Origin: Earliella scabrosa
Taxonomy: Eukaryota > Basidiomycota > Agaricomycetes > Polyporales > Polyporaceae
Assembly (NCBI GenBank): GCA_022605405.1
Contig: JABYQQ010000011.1
Coordinates: forward strand, 434,001 to 498,000
DNA: 64,000 nt
Direction of reading: 5' to 3'
In this document: piece after piece, positions 54,745 through 64,000 of the stretch
Layout: each line of letters starts with the position of its first letter
How positions within the stretch are numbered: the stretch's first letter is position 1
Made by a program: the position numbers and the translations under genes
The notes under the pieces: generated by a model
Databases searched by the model: none
Seen by the model: the letters and a program-made list of their open reading frames with translations, nothing else
Told to the model about the DNA's origin: nothing

Positions 54745-56174
54745 ATGAACAACAGTCTTCTTCCCATCGAAATTTGCGAGCACATCATCGACTCCTGCCG
54801 CCCACGGAAGGGATATCTACTTAGACGAGAATCGTATGGCACCTGGCGGCAGACCGCCCTCGTCTGCTCGTTCTGGCTCCCTCGCAGCCGACTCAACCTC
54901 TTCTATGAAGTCGTACTCAGGGATGCCTCCGAGGTCGACCTTCTTTTGCAAACGCTCCAGGAGGCACCACACCTTGCGGACATGGTGATCAGATTGACTG
55001 TTCATGCTGACAATAAGATATATGTCCCATTTGCTCGGATGCCGCTTCCGCTGCTACTGAAGAAATGTGTAGCACTATACCTCTACTCTATGAATTGGAG
55101 GGCGTATCCACCTCGATATGCCGACACGGGCTTTTACCCGTGGTCCAGAATAGTAGAGCTGCGGTTGTATGTTGAACTACGTATTCTCCGAGCTGGCGTC
55201 CGTTTTATCTGGTCATTACCTCACTTGCGAACTCTGCGCCTTGGATGGAGTCAACATGTGGATGTAGCAAAAAGTCGCTCTCTTACTACGTGGTGGCCAA
55301 GCCCCCAAACTGGCAGATGCCAGAGCTTACGATCTCTCGAGTGTATGGTATGATATATTTTATGTCATATATTCGTTGCATGCATATACTAATCTTCTCT
55401 CATAGGACGAGGAATGTGCCATGGTTGTCTGGCCAATTTGCGCATTCGGCTGGTTTGTCACGAGTTTGAAACTGAACGTTAGAAAAGGGGTCTCAGGTAT
55501 GAATGCGTCTGCTGTATACATCACTCCCACCTCTAATCAACACCAAGAGAACACCCTGCAATGTATTGAAGCCTTCCGTGGACTCGAACGACTGATGGTG
55601 TACTGCCAGTTGGACGATTCACCATCCGACCGCGGCACCAGCACCATGACTCCATCTGGCGCGGCCACGCGTGCAGCCTTGCGAGCTGTTCTAGACAGGG
55701 TGCACTCGGGCTCAGCCCTGCTATCTGTCACGATTATTGTGCGGCCCTCTAACGAGAACCCAGGATGGTCTTATGGGGTCGACCGCACAGGCCTTGTGGA
55801 CTACCTTCTTGGGGAGGAGATGCGGGCCATCCTATCTCGATTCCCAGCGCTATGTCAGCTTGACTTCGGCCTCTGGGAGCACGACGGGGAGCACGACGCT
55901 GGGTGGTGGACAGCGGAGATAGCCCGCCGGCTTCCTGACAGCTGCCACGCTGCTGTCTCTGTCAAGCTAGATCTTCGTCCACAGGGTGCGTCATGCAAGG
56001 TCTCTGTGGGGACGATTGCTCACGCACGTCATGCAATCTTCAGGCTACTATGAACACCTGTGGCATGCGCGCAAGAAGATCGAGGCAGCCGAGAAACCAC
56101 AGCCAGTAGAGCAAGATCCGGAGATGCAGACAGTGACAGAGGCTGGGGCCGAAGAAGCCACCGAGAACCGGTAG
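54745..56174 (+). CDS. F-box-like protein, paralog 2
   Basis: Exons 54745-55347, 55406-55496, 55548-55985 and 56044-56174 give 420 residues. Starts MNNSLLPIEICEHIIDSC and has WRQTALVCSFWLPRSRLNLFY, the same F-box-like pattern as the gene at 44038. The GVDRTGLVDYLLG and WWTAEIARRLPDSCHAAVSV blocks align with the paralog (GVDRTGLVDLLLG; WWTAEMVRQLSHCCHAAVSV). The C-terminal Glu-rich helix is shorter than in paralog 1. Both copies remain open despite clear divergence, suggesting selection on the protein. A CT-rich leader precedes the ATG. Confidence 0.85.
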
Positions 56175-56906
56175 GAGGCACTCCTCGCAGACGTGGCTCG
56201 CGTGTTCAACTCAGTGGACACCCGTAGGGGGGAGCACAGAGATACCAGCAGCGTATCAGACTGCCCGTCGCACAAGGATGGTTCTTAGACAACGACCTGC
56301 CATCCACCGCATCGAGCTCCAGACTCCTTTCTACCACTCTCATTCCTTCCTGTGCACCTCCGCTATACTCTCCTCACCTCCATCTTAACCCTCGAATCCG
56401 AGTCAGTTCCTCGATATGGAGTCTCATCTGCCTTGCACCCTCTTGCAAAGACGACAGCATTCAGTCGAGCGGCCAGAAGTCCATTATCAACTCGTCGACG
56501 CTCCTTCCATCTCAACTTGCTCATACAGAGGCTTTCCCAGAATTGTGCATGGTCCGCACGGGCGCAAGAGCCGCAATGCCACGGTGTGCACTGTGCGCAG
56601 GGCGAACAAGCTCCCCTTGCCGCTGTCTCTCCACGGATGCAGAAACTAGGAGATAGGACATATTCGATCTCATCGTTTGCGCATTGTGAATGTATTCTAT
56701 TCTCATTCTCCTGTGCCGTGGACTCGCTACACTGTGCGCATCGCTACCTCTCACGGCGACGCTTATCATCTGACTTACCTTATACCTCCAGTTAGGATAT
56801 CATCACGTCCTGAACTATGCCGAGCGACTGTACGATACCGTGTGTAGCATGACTGTCGAGTAGCTATGGTTACTGTACCTATTGTATTCAGGTCCGATGC
56901 TTTGAT

Positions 56907-57045
56907 TTACGCTGATTTTTTTTTTTGGAATCCTCGTTTAATGCCCTCGAGGGCCGAGCCCTATGGTAGGCGGACGCTTATCGAAGTACACTAGCTGGTA
57001 GGCGCTGCGGTGGGGGGTCGCTGGTCATGGGTTACGCTGATTTTT
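56907..57045 (-). mobile_element. Short retroposed insertion with poly(T) and 14-bp target duplication
   Basis: ttacgctgattttt occurs at 56907-56920 and again at 57032-57045. Between them lie a T run and about 105 bp (ggaatcctcg ... catggg) absent from the matching place in the other duplication copy near 46,246. On the minus strand the insert ends in a poly(A) tail, the signature of LINE-mediated retroposition, so it is probably a SINE or truncated transcript. The source sequence was not recognised. Confidence 0.72.
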
Positions 57046-58500
57046 GGAAGGTGGGGCGGTCGAGGCTCTATCGGGCATGATTCGCTTGTGACTGCCTCTG
57101 AAAAGACGGGTGGTGCAGGATGGATCAGAGATGGCCGGATGGGAGACGGCGAGCATGGGCGTCATGATGTACATCTCGATATCGTGCGCCGCAAGCTGAT
57201 GTTCGCGTGTGGACGACCGTCAGCGTCTGGGCGTCGACGACGAGCGAGGCCAAATTCGACATCTACACTGCACGCAGAGTCGAATGTTGAGCATCTGAAA
57301 CGTGGTGTAAGACGGATGCTTGTGAAGACCGTCGTCTGCGCATCGGTCTTACGCGTCCGCAACTGTTGTACTATGCCGCAGACCAGTTGGAGCGCGGGAT
57401 AGCCCTACAGAGGAGCCTTGCGAGGGGTGCGTTCGTGGCGGCTGGGGCGTTTGGGCCATGGATGCGGATGAGGCGCGTGGGATGTGCAAGTCGTTTGGCA
57501 TCTGAACGCAAACTGTGACCGGGTCGTGAGCGAGGATGCGGAGCTGCAGAGCAGAAGTACCAGCTCCACATACCTGTACAGTGTACTGCATGGATGCAGC
57601 GAGTCGCGTATGCAACCACGATCGACGTCGGTGTTGCAGTTGCTGCGTAATCCGTGTGAGGGGCAACGACATACTGAGATGCCGCCATAGGAACGACCAG
57701 AAGTTGAGATTCAGGGATGCAACGAGCTTACAAGAACTGAATGGGGTACAAGTGGTCAACATATGCGCACATCAGGTACGGCAATACAACGTACGGGAAA
57801 CTTCACTGTTGTCCCAAATAAGTAGCTTGCGGTTGCGGCCGTCCGAGCATCTTTCTGAGAAGAGGACGAGGACGCGCACGCTGGACAGTGCGTCTCGCCG
57901 ACGCATATACGCTCTTAGAGCTTCTCGTCGTCGACAGCAGCACCGTGTCCATCTGTCCCTGACTCTTCAAAAGTCAGATATGTGGAATAACCGCGACTAA
58001 TGCCAGTAATGACTCACGCATCGGCCTGCGGTTGCATCTGGGTCGCAGGGAGTAGATGTCCATTCGCCCGCAAGGGTCCGATGACTCGCCCTTTGTCGTC
58101 CTGGCTTTGTCGTGCGCCTTGTCCCGTCCGGTGCGCCGCTACGTCTCTTCGCCCACGTCGTTTACCCAGCGCACAAGGTTGATAACACTCCAAAGCGAGC
58201 GCAAATGGCTGCCGGAGCACATTGAGACGTCGGATTTGGCAGCGACGAAACAACTGGACAAACATGAGAATGGTCAACCCGGTGCATCAATAAGCAGTAG
58301 CACATGAAGAGCGCGAGCTTGGGAGACGCTAGTGCATGCAGTCAGCAGGTGGATGGTGGATGGGAAGACAAATGCGAGCACGGCCTGCTTCTTGCGGGTG
58401 AGCACGAGCGAGCCGAAGTTGTCAGTCTGATGATAACAGGGCTGCTTTGCGTCTCAGTTCACGCACCTCCCTGTCTCCGCCTAGCATCCCTTGCATCCTA

Positions 58501-60044
58501 TCTTCTCTTTCCTGACCATCCTCGCACTTTCCGCCGATGCTGGATCACGGCTACCGTCCTCGAGCCTGCAGCGACATGACCGGAGACGAGCCCGGAGCAG
58601 ATCGCAGCCGCAAACAGTAGTCGGAGATCAAATCAGCCTGGGGATAGACACCGAACATTGTGTGCGTGCGTGATGTTGAAGGCTCACAGCTGTCAGTCCC
58701 TGGTCAATCCTGTGAGGTTTGTCGCGGGTACCAACAGTATTCAGAATGAAGCTAGAGACGCAGCGGCCTGACGTTTCGGAATTAGCAGCGAAGACAGACA
58801 GAAACGTCACACTGATTTCTGAGACGCGTTACGTCACGCGTCTGTAATGCGTGACCTCAGTATCACGGTTCCAATTTTCCCCAGCGCTACTTCCAGGCTG
58901 CTGCCAAGTCTCCTTCAAGTCTTGTTCAAGTCCCCCACGACGCCTTCTCGCACCATGCGGCCGACACAAAGACTCGCAAGGCTGCTACGATTGGTCGCGA
59001 TTGGCAGGCATCGTGCGGCTCTCCATGGACACCCGTCCATATCTGCTCGACTCTGTCATGGGGCCTCTCCTCGCTCTCTGCTCTGTCGCTCCTCCGGTGC
59101 CGTGTCAAGTCTTGAGTCTCCTGACTCCCCTCGTCTAGTCCTGCCCGTGAATCCTTGTTGGAGACACATTTCCAACGGGCACCTCGCCCATATGCACTGT
59201 AGGAGAATCCAAGCGGCTGCAAGTAACGTGGGATCTACTCGACCAAGACCATCCCTGCCTGCGGAACGTCGTGCCCCGGTTATTGCACCACGAACGCTTT
59301 CTCAGCGGTCTTTCATCAAATAGTCGATCTGGAAACTGAGGCTTTTGACGGATCGAGTCATCCTCCACGTCAGTCGCACCTCTGCATTGTCCACCGCCGC
59401 ATCACGTTGACTGACATGCCTACAGTAACCCCAACGTCCTTAACTCGGTGTCGACGACGCAGCATTGTTCAACTCGAGCAGTCATCCGGCTCAAGCCCCC
59501 ACAGTCATAACTCTCGCCTCTCTCGTTCGCGGGCTCCATATACTAGAAGCCCCTTCGAGCACGCCCTCCACTGCTTCACCTGCCAGCACGACTTCTACAC
59601 CCTCTCGCCAGGTTGTCTCGTTCGTTTCCAGCGCCCTCTCGCCATTGTCTCCGCACTCGGGTGACTACGGTTAGCTGTCTCGACCCGCTGATGCGTGAAC
59701 GATGGAGTAGAGCGGAGGATTGTTGCACGACATCGGTCTGGAGAGGCTGGGGGCACGGAGGGTCATGTGAGAGAGCGCAGGTTGCGAAAGGTACGTACCA
59801 TCCCTCGTGGATGATCACATAATTGAGCTGCCATCCTCAGCTCTATCGCGCACATCGGGCATCACCTGCGGACCGACGTCCGAGGCTCCAGTCGTTCATC
59901 AAGCCCTGCTTTACTCAGGCTTCGCGCTGGCTCGTTCGGTACAAGCCGGTACTCTGGCCTAACTCCACCATACTGGGATTCGTCCTCAGAGTCACCGAAC
60001 CTGCCTCTACACCGTACTGTTCCTTTCTGCAGTTCATCTACCCA
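58501..60044. other. No gene supported
   Basis: 1.5 kb of GC-rich sequence with overlapping short frames on both strands and no consistent exon structure. Confidence 0.45.
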
Positions 60045-61000
60045 TCCACTGACCGCGAGACAGTGACTTTCTCTCAAAGTCGTCCACTCGTGTCGCGACG
60101 CTCCGGCTCCATCAGGCTCCCTCCACTGAATTGAGCGACCGTTTTGTGGTCGGTGCCCTCTAGCCCTCCCTTCCCCATTGTGGTCGACGCATTCTAATTG
60201 TCGGTGCTCGCCGACGCCAGCTCGTCCGCGTCGCACATCCGTATAGGCACACATGCGGTCTTACTCTCTCTGCATGTTCCACGCAAGTATTCCGTGCGTG
60301 GCGCATGCTGCTCCCGGTTCTCCGCCCCCCGTCTCCGCGCCAGCCCCGGTTCTCGAGCCAGAGAGATGAAGCCTGTCGCGCTCCTTCCATTGCGGATCCA
60401 CTCCAGCCCGTTTCCACCAACGCTCGGCTTCCCTGCTGCCTGTTGCAGCAGGGTTTCGGTCTCCATCACCTTTCGAAGTCACGCCTGCACGCTCAGGACA
60501 TCCCATTCCCACACAACAAGCTCCGCGCCATGCCCATCGACTCGGACCGGGAGCACTCGGGCGTGACGCCCATCGCCTCCTACAGCAGCGCGAACTCTCA
60601 GCGGACCATTTAAGGACGAGTGCAACGTTGACGTCCAGCCGAAGCGACTCGCCCACGCTCAACCTCTGCGCCTGCAACCTGGCGGCTCGGCCTGGCGTCC
60701 TCCGCGCCCACGTTGACCGCCACCTGCATCCATTGGGATCGAGGGACTGCTGGAGGAGCGCGCGGTCGATAGCTGTGGGTGCGAAGCCATTCCTGGAGTC
60801 GGGTGCCTCGGCATGCATGGACCAGCGGTCGTACGTGCGCGGGGCCGTGCGGGTCCAACTCGCGCGCGAGTGGGAGGCTGTCCTCTGTGGACGCGGATCG
60901 CCACGGGGCCGACGGCGAGGACACACCTGAACAACGAGAATATGCCGCACTGCTCGCGCAGAATGGCGATGAGCTGGGAGCTTCGTCTGCGGTTTGGTCT
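60045..61000. repeat. Decayed dispersed repeat, copy 2
   Basis: Direct partner of 215-1,130 at the other end of the window. The best-kept blocks are around 'gaccgcgagacagtgac' and 'gtgggaggctgtcctctgtgg'. Confidence 0.55.
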
Positions 61001-61146
61001 ATGCCATATGGTGACGGGTCACCGGTGCGACGCTGTCTGGGTTTGCAGAACGACTGAGCAGCGGTGCTTGAGACGTGGTTCAGACACGCATCACACGTCG
61101 TGTCCCTTCGCCTCACGATCCCGGGAACTCTTATCTTGGTTAACGG

Positions 61147-61320
61147 TGGAGTAGGGTGCGACGGGCGTCAGGGTAGGCGAGGCTGAGTCAGCAGCGCGTA
61201 GGATATAGCAGCGCGAGCACCGCATGTACGCTACGTCTACGTCTACGTCCACGTCTACGACGATCCCGGGCTCAGCGACTAGCCAGGGACTTCATCCCTC
61301 AGCGACTAGGGACGACTCCA
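61147..61320 (+). repeat. 5' LTR (174 bp)
   Basis: TGGAGTAGGG ... GACTCCA. Contains the short tandem tract 'tacgtctacgtctacgtc'. Confidence 0.85.
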
Positions 61321-61401
61321 TTCGTGGTGATGAGAGTGTGGACGACCCTTGCCTGAGCTTGACTTCTTCATCATTCCTCTTACCGCATTCACACTATCGT
61401 C

Positions 61402-62250
61402 ATGACCAGGAAGTTCGGCTTTGTTGCAAAGAGCGCACCCCCAGACGACTCCGAGTCCATGTTCCAGCTCTTTGATCTACCCCCGCCGGATCCTTGGGAC
61501 AGCGTCGAGACAGCCGTCCAGAACCTCATCCGGGACTTTGAAGACCTACCCTCCTTCAGCGCGACGATGCGGCGCATGCACCAGCTCAAAGACCTGGTGG
61601 TACACATGAGGAGCACAGCCAGCGTATGCCAGGTGGCAGTCACGCCCTTGCGCGATCGGTACGAGGAGGGGTACGAAGAAGGTCGACGGATCGGATACGA
61701 CCAGGGCTTTGAGGAAGGACGTCAAGAGGTGATCGACATGTTTGTCATACGCAAGATGGCCACCAGTGCTACCCAGACACCCTCCCCCATCATCGTCGAC
61801 TCGTTTGCACAGACAGACTTCCCGTCGGACACGCACGAGGCAAGTCAGAGCGAATCATCCGAGTCATCTATTCCCCATTCCGTCGGCGAGGTCACCAAGC
61901 ATCATGAATGGGCCTCTGATCCAGTACCCCTACTCCTCACCACGGTCCCATCACCAGCTCCTCGTGACATCTCATCCTTACGCTCCGAATGTCATACGCG
62001 CCCATTTGGCACATGTCAGCAACGATACCGACGTCTACGCAGGCGACACGCTCCCAGATCACGTCCACCACAGTATCATTCACGAAGCCATCCCATTTCC
62101 TTCCCCGACACCCGTACATCGTCATTCCTCGAGTGGGATACAGATCCCCAGCTTGCATCGCTTTCCGCCGCTCTCCGTTCTCTCGGTTGGACACGAGTTC
62201 GACGCGACGAGGACGCCGCGCATGTTTCAGTGGGGGGCAGATGGCGCTGA
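61402..62250 (+). CDS. Protein of unknown function encoded by the small LTR element
   Basis: An uninterrupted 282-residue frame beginning MTRKFGFVAKSAPPDDSESM. The N-terminal half is mainly helical, with FEDLPSFSATMRRMHQLKD; the middle has a Gly/Glu-spaced segment (YEEGYEEGRRIGYDQGFEEG), then Ser/Thr-rich sequence and an Arg/His-rich C-terminus. No zinc knuckle and no capsid-type Gag pattern is visible. By position it could play a Gag-like role in packaging, but that is only inference. A second open frame overlaps its 3' part (61742-62452) and is probably a shadow. Confidence 0.55.
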   Translation: MTRKFGFVAKSAPPDDSESMFQLFDLPPPDPWDSVETAVQNLIRDFEDLPSFSATMRRMHQLKDLVVHMRSTASVCQVAVTPLRDRYEEGYEEGRRIGYDQGFEEGRQEVIDMFVIRKMATSATQTPSPIIVDSFAQTDFPSDTHEASQSESSESSIPHSVGEVTKHHEWASDPVPLLLTTVPSPAPRDISSLRSECHTRPFGTCQQRYRRLRRRHAPRSRPPQYHSRSHPISFPDTRTSSFLEWDTDPQLASLSAALRSLGWTRVRRDEDAAHVSVGGRWR

Positions 62251-62541
62251 CCACGTGACCGCGTCAGCGGCGCCCTCATCCTCATCCTCCTTGTTCCTTC
62301 GTCCTTGCTCTCAGTTTCCTCTCTTTCCCATGGTCTCATCTCACTACCCTCTGTTGATTACCTTTGCATGGACGACATCATCTCCTTTAGGCATTCAGAT
62401 CAGACAGCAGTCACCGAGCATTCACCTTCATCTCCGAGCACTTCTTTTTTGACCATGATAGCATTTCCACTTCTCGATGTCTCTTAGCATAGGTAGGACG
62501 CAGAGGCGACGAGGACGTCGCCATGTTTGGAGGGGGGCACA

Positions 62542-62715
62542 TGGAGTAGGGTGCGACGGGCGTCAGGGTAGGCGAGGCTGAGTCAGCAGCGCGTAGGATA
62601 TAGCAGCGCGAGCACCGCATGTACGCTACGTCTACGTCTACGTCCACGTCTATGACGATCCCGGGCTCAGCGACTAGCCAGGGACTTCATCCCTCAGCGA
62701 CTAGGGACGACTCCA
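62542..62715 (+). repeat. 3' LTR (174 bp)
   Basis: Matches 61147-61320 apart from the C/T change in 'tctacgacg' versus 'tctatgacg'. Preceded by a polypurine-like tract. Confidence 0.85.
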
Positions 62716-63189
62716 ACGGTGATTGTCTCTGCTATGGTGCAGTGTCCGACGGAGTCCGGCGGAATCCGCCGGACTCCTCGGCACGCCCGGCATCCCACTC
62801 GCCATCACGACTGCCATGATGCCAAGTTCATCCTCCTACCCTCATGCTCGTTCTCCCTCGCGTACATATCAACATATGTATGTATGTACCGACCACTGTA
62901 ATACATTGTCACTCGTAAATTGCAAATCTACTTACACCGAACGCGCTCAGCGAACTTCGCGAAGCTCCAATCCCACATCACGCCATCGCGAAACCGCACA
63001 CCGCGAAACACAATATCCCAAAACCGCAAAGGCGCAACCCTCACACCACCCCCGCGCGACCACAGAGCACTCAAGCCCAAAGTCCGCACTCAGTCATCCC
63101 GAAACCCCAAACCGCGAAACCGCCACGCGCGCAACCCGAGCTCGCGAATCCACACCTTGCGCCATCCACACAAGGTAGCACATAACCTA
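62716..63189. other. No gene seen; repeats of ccgcgaaac type
   Basis: Between the LTR element and the tandem array. From about 62,940 the sequence is rich in short 'cgcgaa' and 'ccgcgaaac' motifs that anticipate the array. Confidence 0.5.
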
Positions 63190-63935
63190 CCACCGAGATC
63201 CCAACCACAGACGATTCGGGCTTTCGTGCTTCGGTTTTTTTGCTGGCGAAACCCGAAACCAAAAGGTCGAATCGTCGAGATCCCAACCACAGACGATTCG
63301 GGCTTTCGTGCTTCCGGGTTCTCGATGGTGAAACCCGAAACCGAAACCTCGAATGGTCGAGATCCCAGCCAGGGACGATTCGGCATTCGTGCTTCCAGTA
63401 TCTGGGTAACGAATGCAGAAGGGAAAACCACGAATCCTCCAACGCGTGGCCATAGGGGATTCGGGGTTTCGTGCTCCTGGTTTCTGGGCCGCGAATCCCG
63501 AAAGCGAAACCACGCATCCTCAAGAGCACGGCCGCAGATGATTCGTCGTTGAATACAGAACTTAGAAGGGAAAACCACGAATCCTCCTGGCTCCAACGCG
63601 TGGCCATAGGGGATTCGGGGTTTCGTGCATCTGGTTTCCAGGCCGCAAATCCCAAAAGCGAAACCGCGCATCCTCAAGAGCACGGCCGCAGACGATTCGT
63701 CGTTTCGCCCTTCTGGTATCTGGATCGCAAATCCTGTAACCAAAACCTGGAATCTTCCGTGGCTGCACGTTGGACGATTTGTGGTATTGGTTTCGGGATT
63801 TGCACCGCGAGACCAGAAGGACGAAACCACGAATTGTCGAACGCGCGGCCACAGACCAGTCGGCATTCATGCTTCAAGACTCAAGTATCTCGGTGGTGAA
63901 TGCCGAAACCAATACCACAAATCCTGGACGGTGGA
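63190..63935. repeat. 82-bp-period tandem repeat array, about nine units
   Basis: A landmark 'gattcg' with its flanks recurs at about 63213, 63295, 63377, 63458, 63540, 63612, 63694, 63776 and (degenerate) 63857: steps of 81-82 bp, with one of 72. Each unit has the form '...acagacgattcgggctttcgtg...' followed by a 'gaaacccgaaac' block. The period is not a multiple of three, so the long open frames here shift from unit to unit and are not protein repeats. Confidence 0.88.
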
Positions 63936-64000
63936 CCCAGGGGAGGTGTCTGCTTTCGCGGTTGGGGAAGGTAGGGGACTTACTCTTTCTCCAGGTTCAA

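Larger units (their letters stand above)
54745..58500 (+). repeat. Segmental duplication, copy 2
   Basis: Direct-orientation partner of 44038-49250, about 10.7 kb downstream. Shorter than copy 1 because of deletions, and carrying a retroposed insertion at 56921-57031. No further gene is supported in 56,175-58,500. Confidence 0.65.
61147..62715 (+). mobile_element. Small non-autonomous LTR element with 174-bp LTRs
   Basis: Direct repeats at 61147-61320 and 62542-62715 are the same length, start TG and end CA, and I saw one difference between them. The 4 bp acgg lie on both outer sides. After the left LTR a TGG-starting candidate primer-binding site begins at 61325; directly before the right LTR is a purine-rich ttggaggggggcaca. 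The interior holds one open frame and no reverse transcriptase or integrase. The combination marks a recent, very short LTR element; the family is unknown to me. Confidence 0.82.

Noticed and set aside
63071..63866. Repeat protein on the minus strand (258 and 194 codons)
   Set aside because: The 82-bp unit is not a multiple of three, so the frame changes with each unit; this is an open tandem array, not a gene.
63190..63935. CRISPR array
   Set aside because: The units are degenerate throughout, without constant short repeats and unique spacers, and the organism is a fungus.

Overview
The window looks like nuclear DNA of a mushroom-forming basidiomycete (Agaricomycetes). Coding stretches are split by many short GT-AG introns (about 48-70 bp). 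The recognisable families are typical of that class: KDZ transposases, a fungal TET/JBP dioxygenase, agaricomycete F-box-like proteins and a Ty3/Gypsy-type Gag. There is no bacterial or viral gene organisation. All exon boundaries are read by eye from splice signals and frame continuity.

Layout. 1-4.5 kb: decayed repeats, a ~0.96 kb terminal-inverted-repeat (TIR) element packed with GCGTCA motifs, and a GA-rich minisatellite. 4.5-14.05 kb: a complete KDZ DNA transposon of 9,536 bp with ~690 bp TIRs and a perfect 8-bp target-site duplication (TSD). It carries an intact KDZ transposase, a protein with a viroplasmin/RNase H1-N-like domain and an HMG-box-like protein. 15-25.8 kb: one large minus-strand gene of an unnamed family, broken by an in-frame TGA and by a 3.9 kb Gag-only LTR element (19.5-23.4 kb). 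26.2-28.6 kb: an AT-rich island of nested repeats with a foldback and tRNA-like SINE heads.

28.9-43.5 kb: a divergent gene pair whose plus-strand member, a Zn2Cys6-like protein, is truncated by a 424-bp hAT-like foldback MITE; then a TET/JBP-like 2-oxoglutarate/Fe(II) dioxygenase, a small unknown gene, and a 12-exon gene for a 1,539-residue KDZ transposase fused to a C-terminal Ulp1 protease. 44-61 kb: two F-box-like paralogs with identical intron placement, each heading a copy of a decayed segmental duplication; one copy has acquired a ~110 bp retroposed insertion. 61.1-62.7 kb: a 1.57 kb LTR element with 174-bp LTRs and one unfamiliar ORF. 63.2-63.9 kb: an 82-bp-period tandem array running to near the window end.

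Together the region is a nest of recent insertions. At least three carry target duplications that can be read directly, and two of them split reading frames that become continuous again across the insertion point. The most interesting functional theme is the closeness of a TET/JBP dioxygenase, a KDZ-Ulp1 fusion, a zinc-cluster protein and a large unknown low-complexity protein. That TET/JBP and KDZ genes associate in fungi is established; the particular gene set here, and whether it is one mobile unit, is inference.
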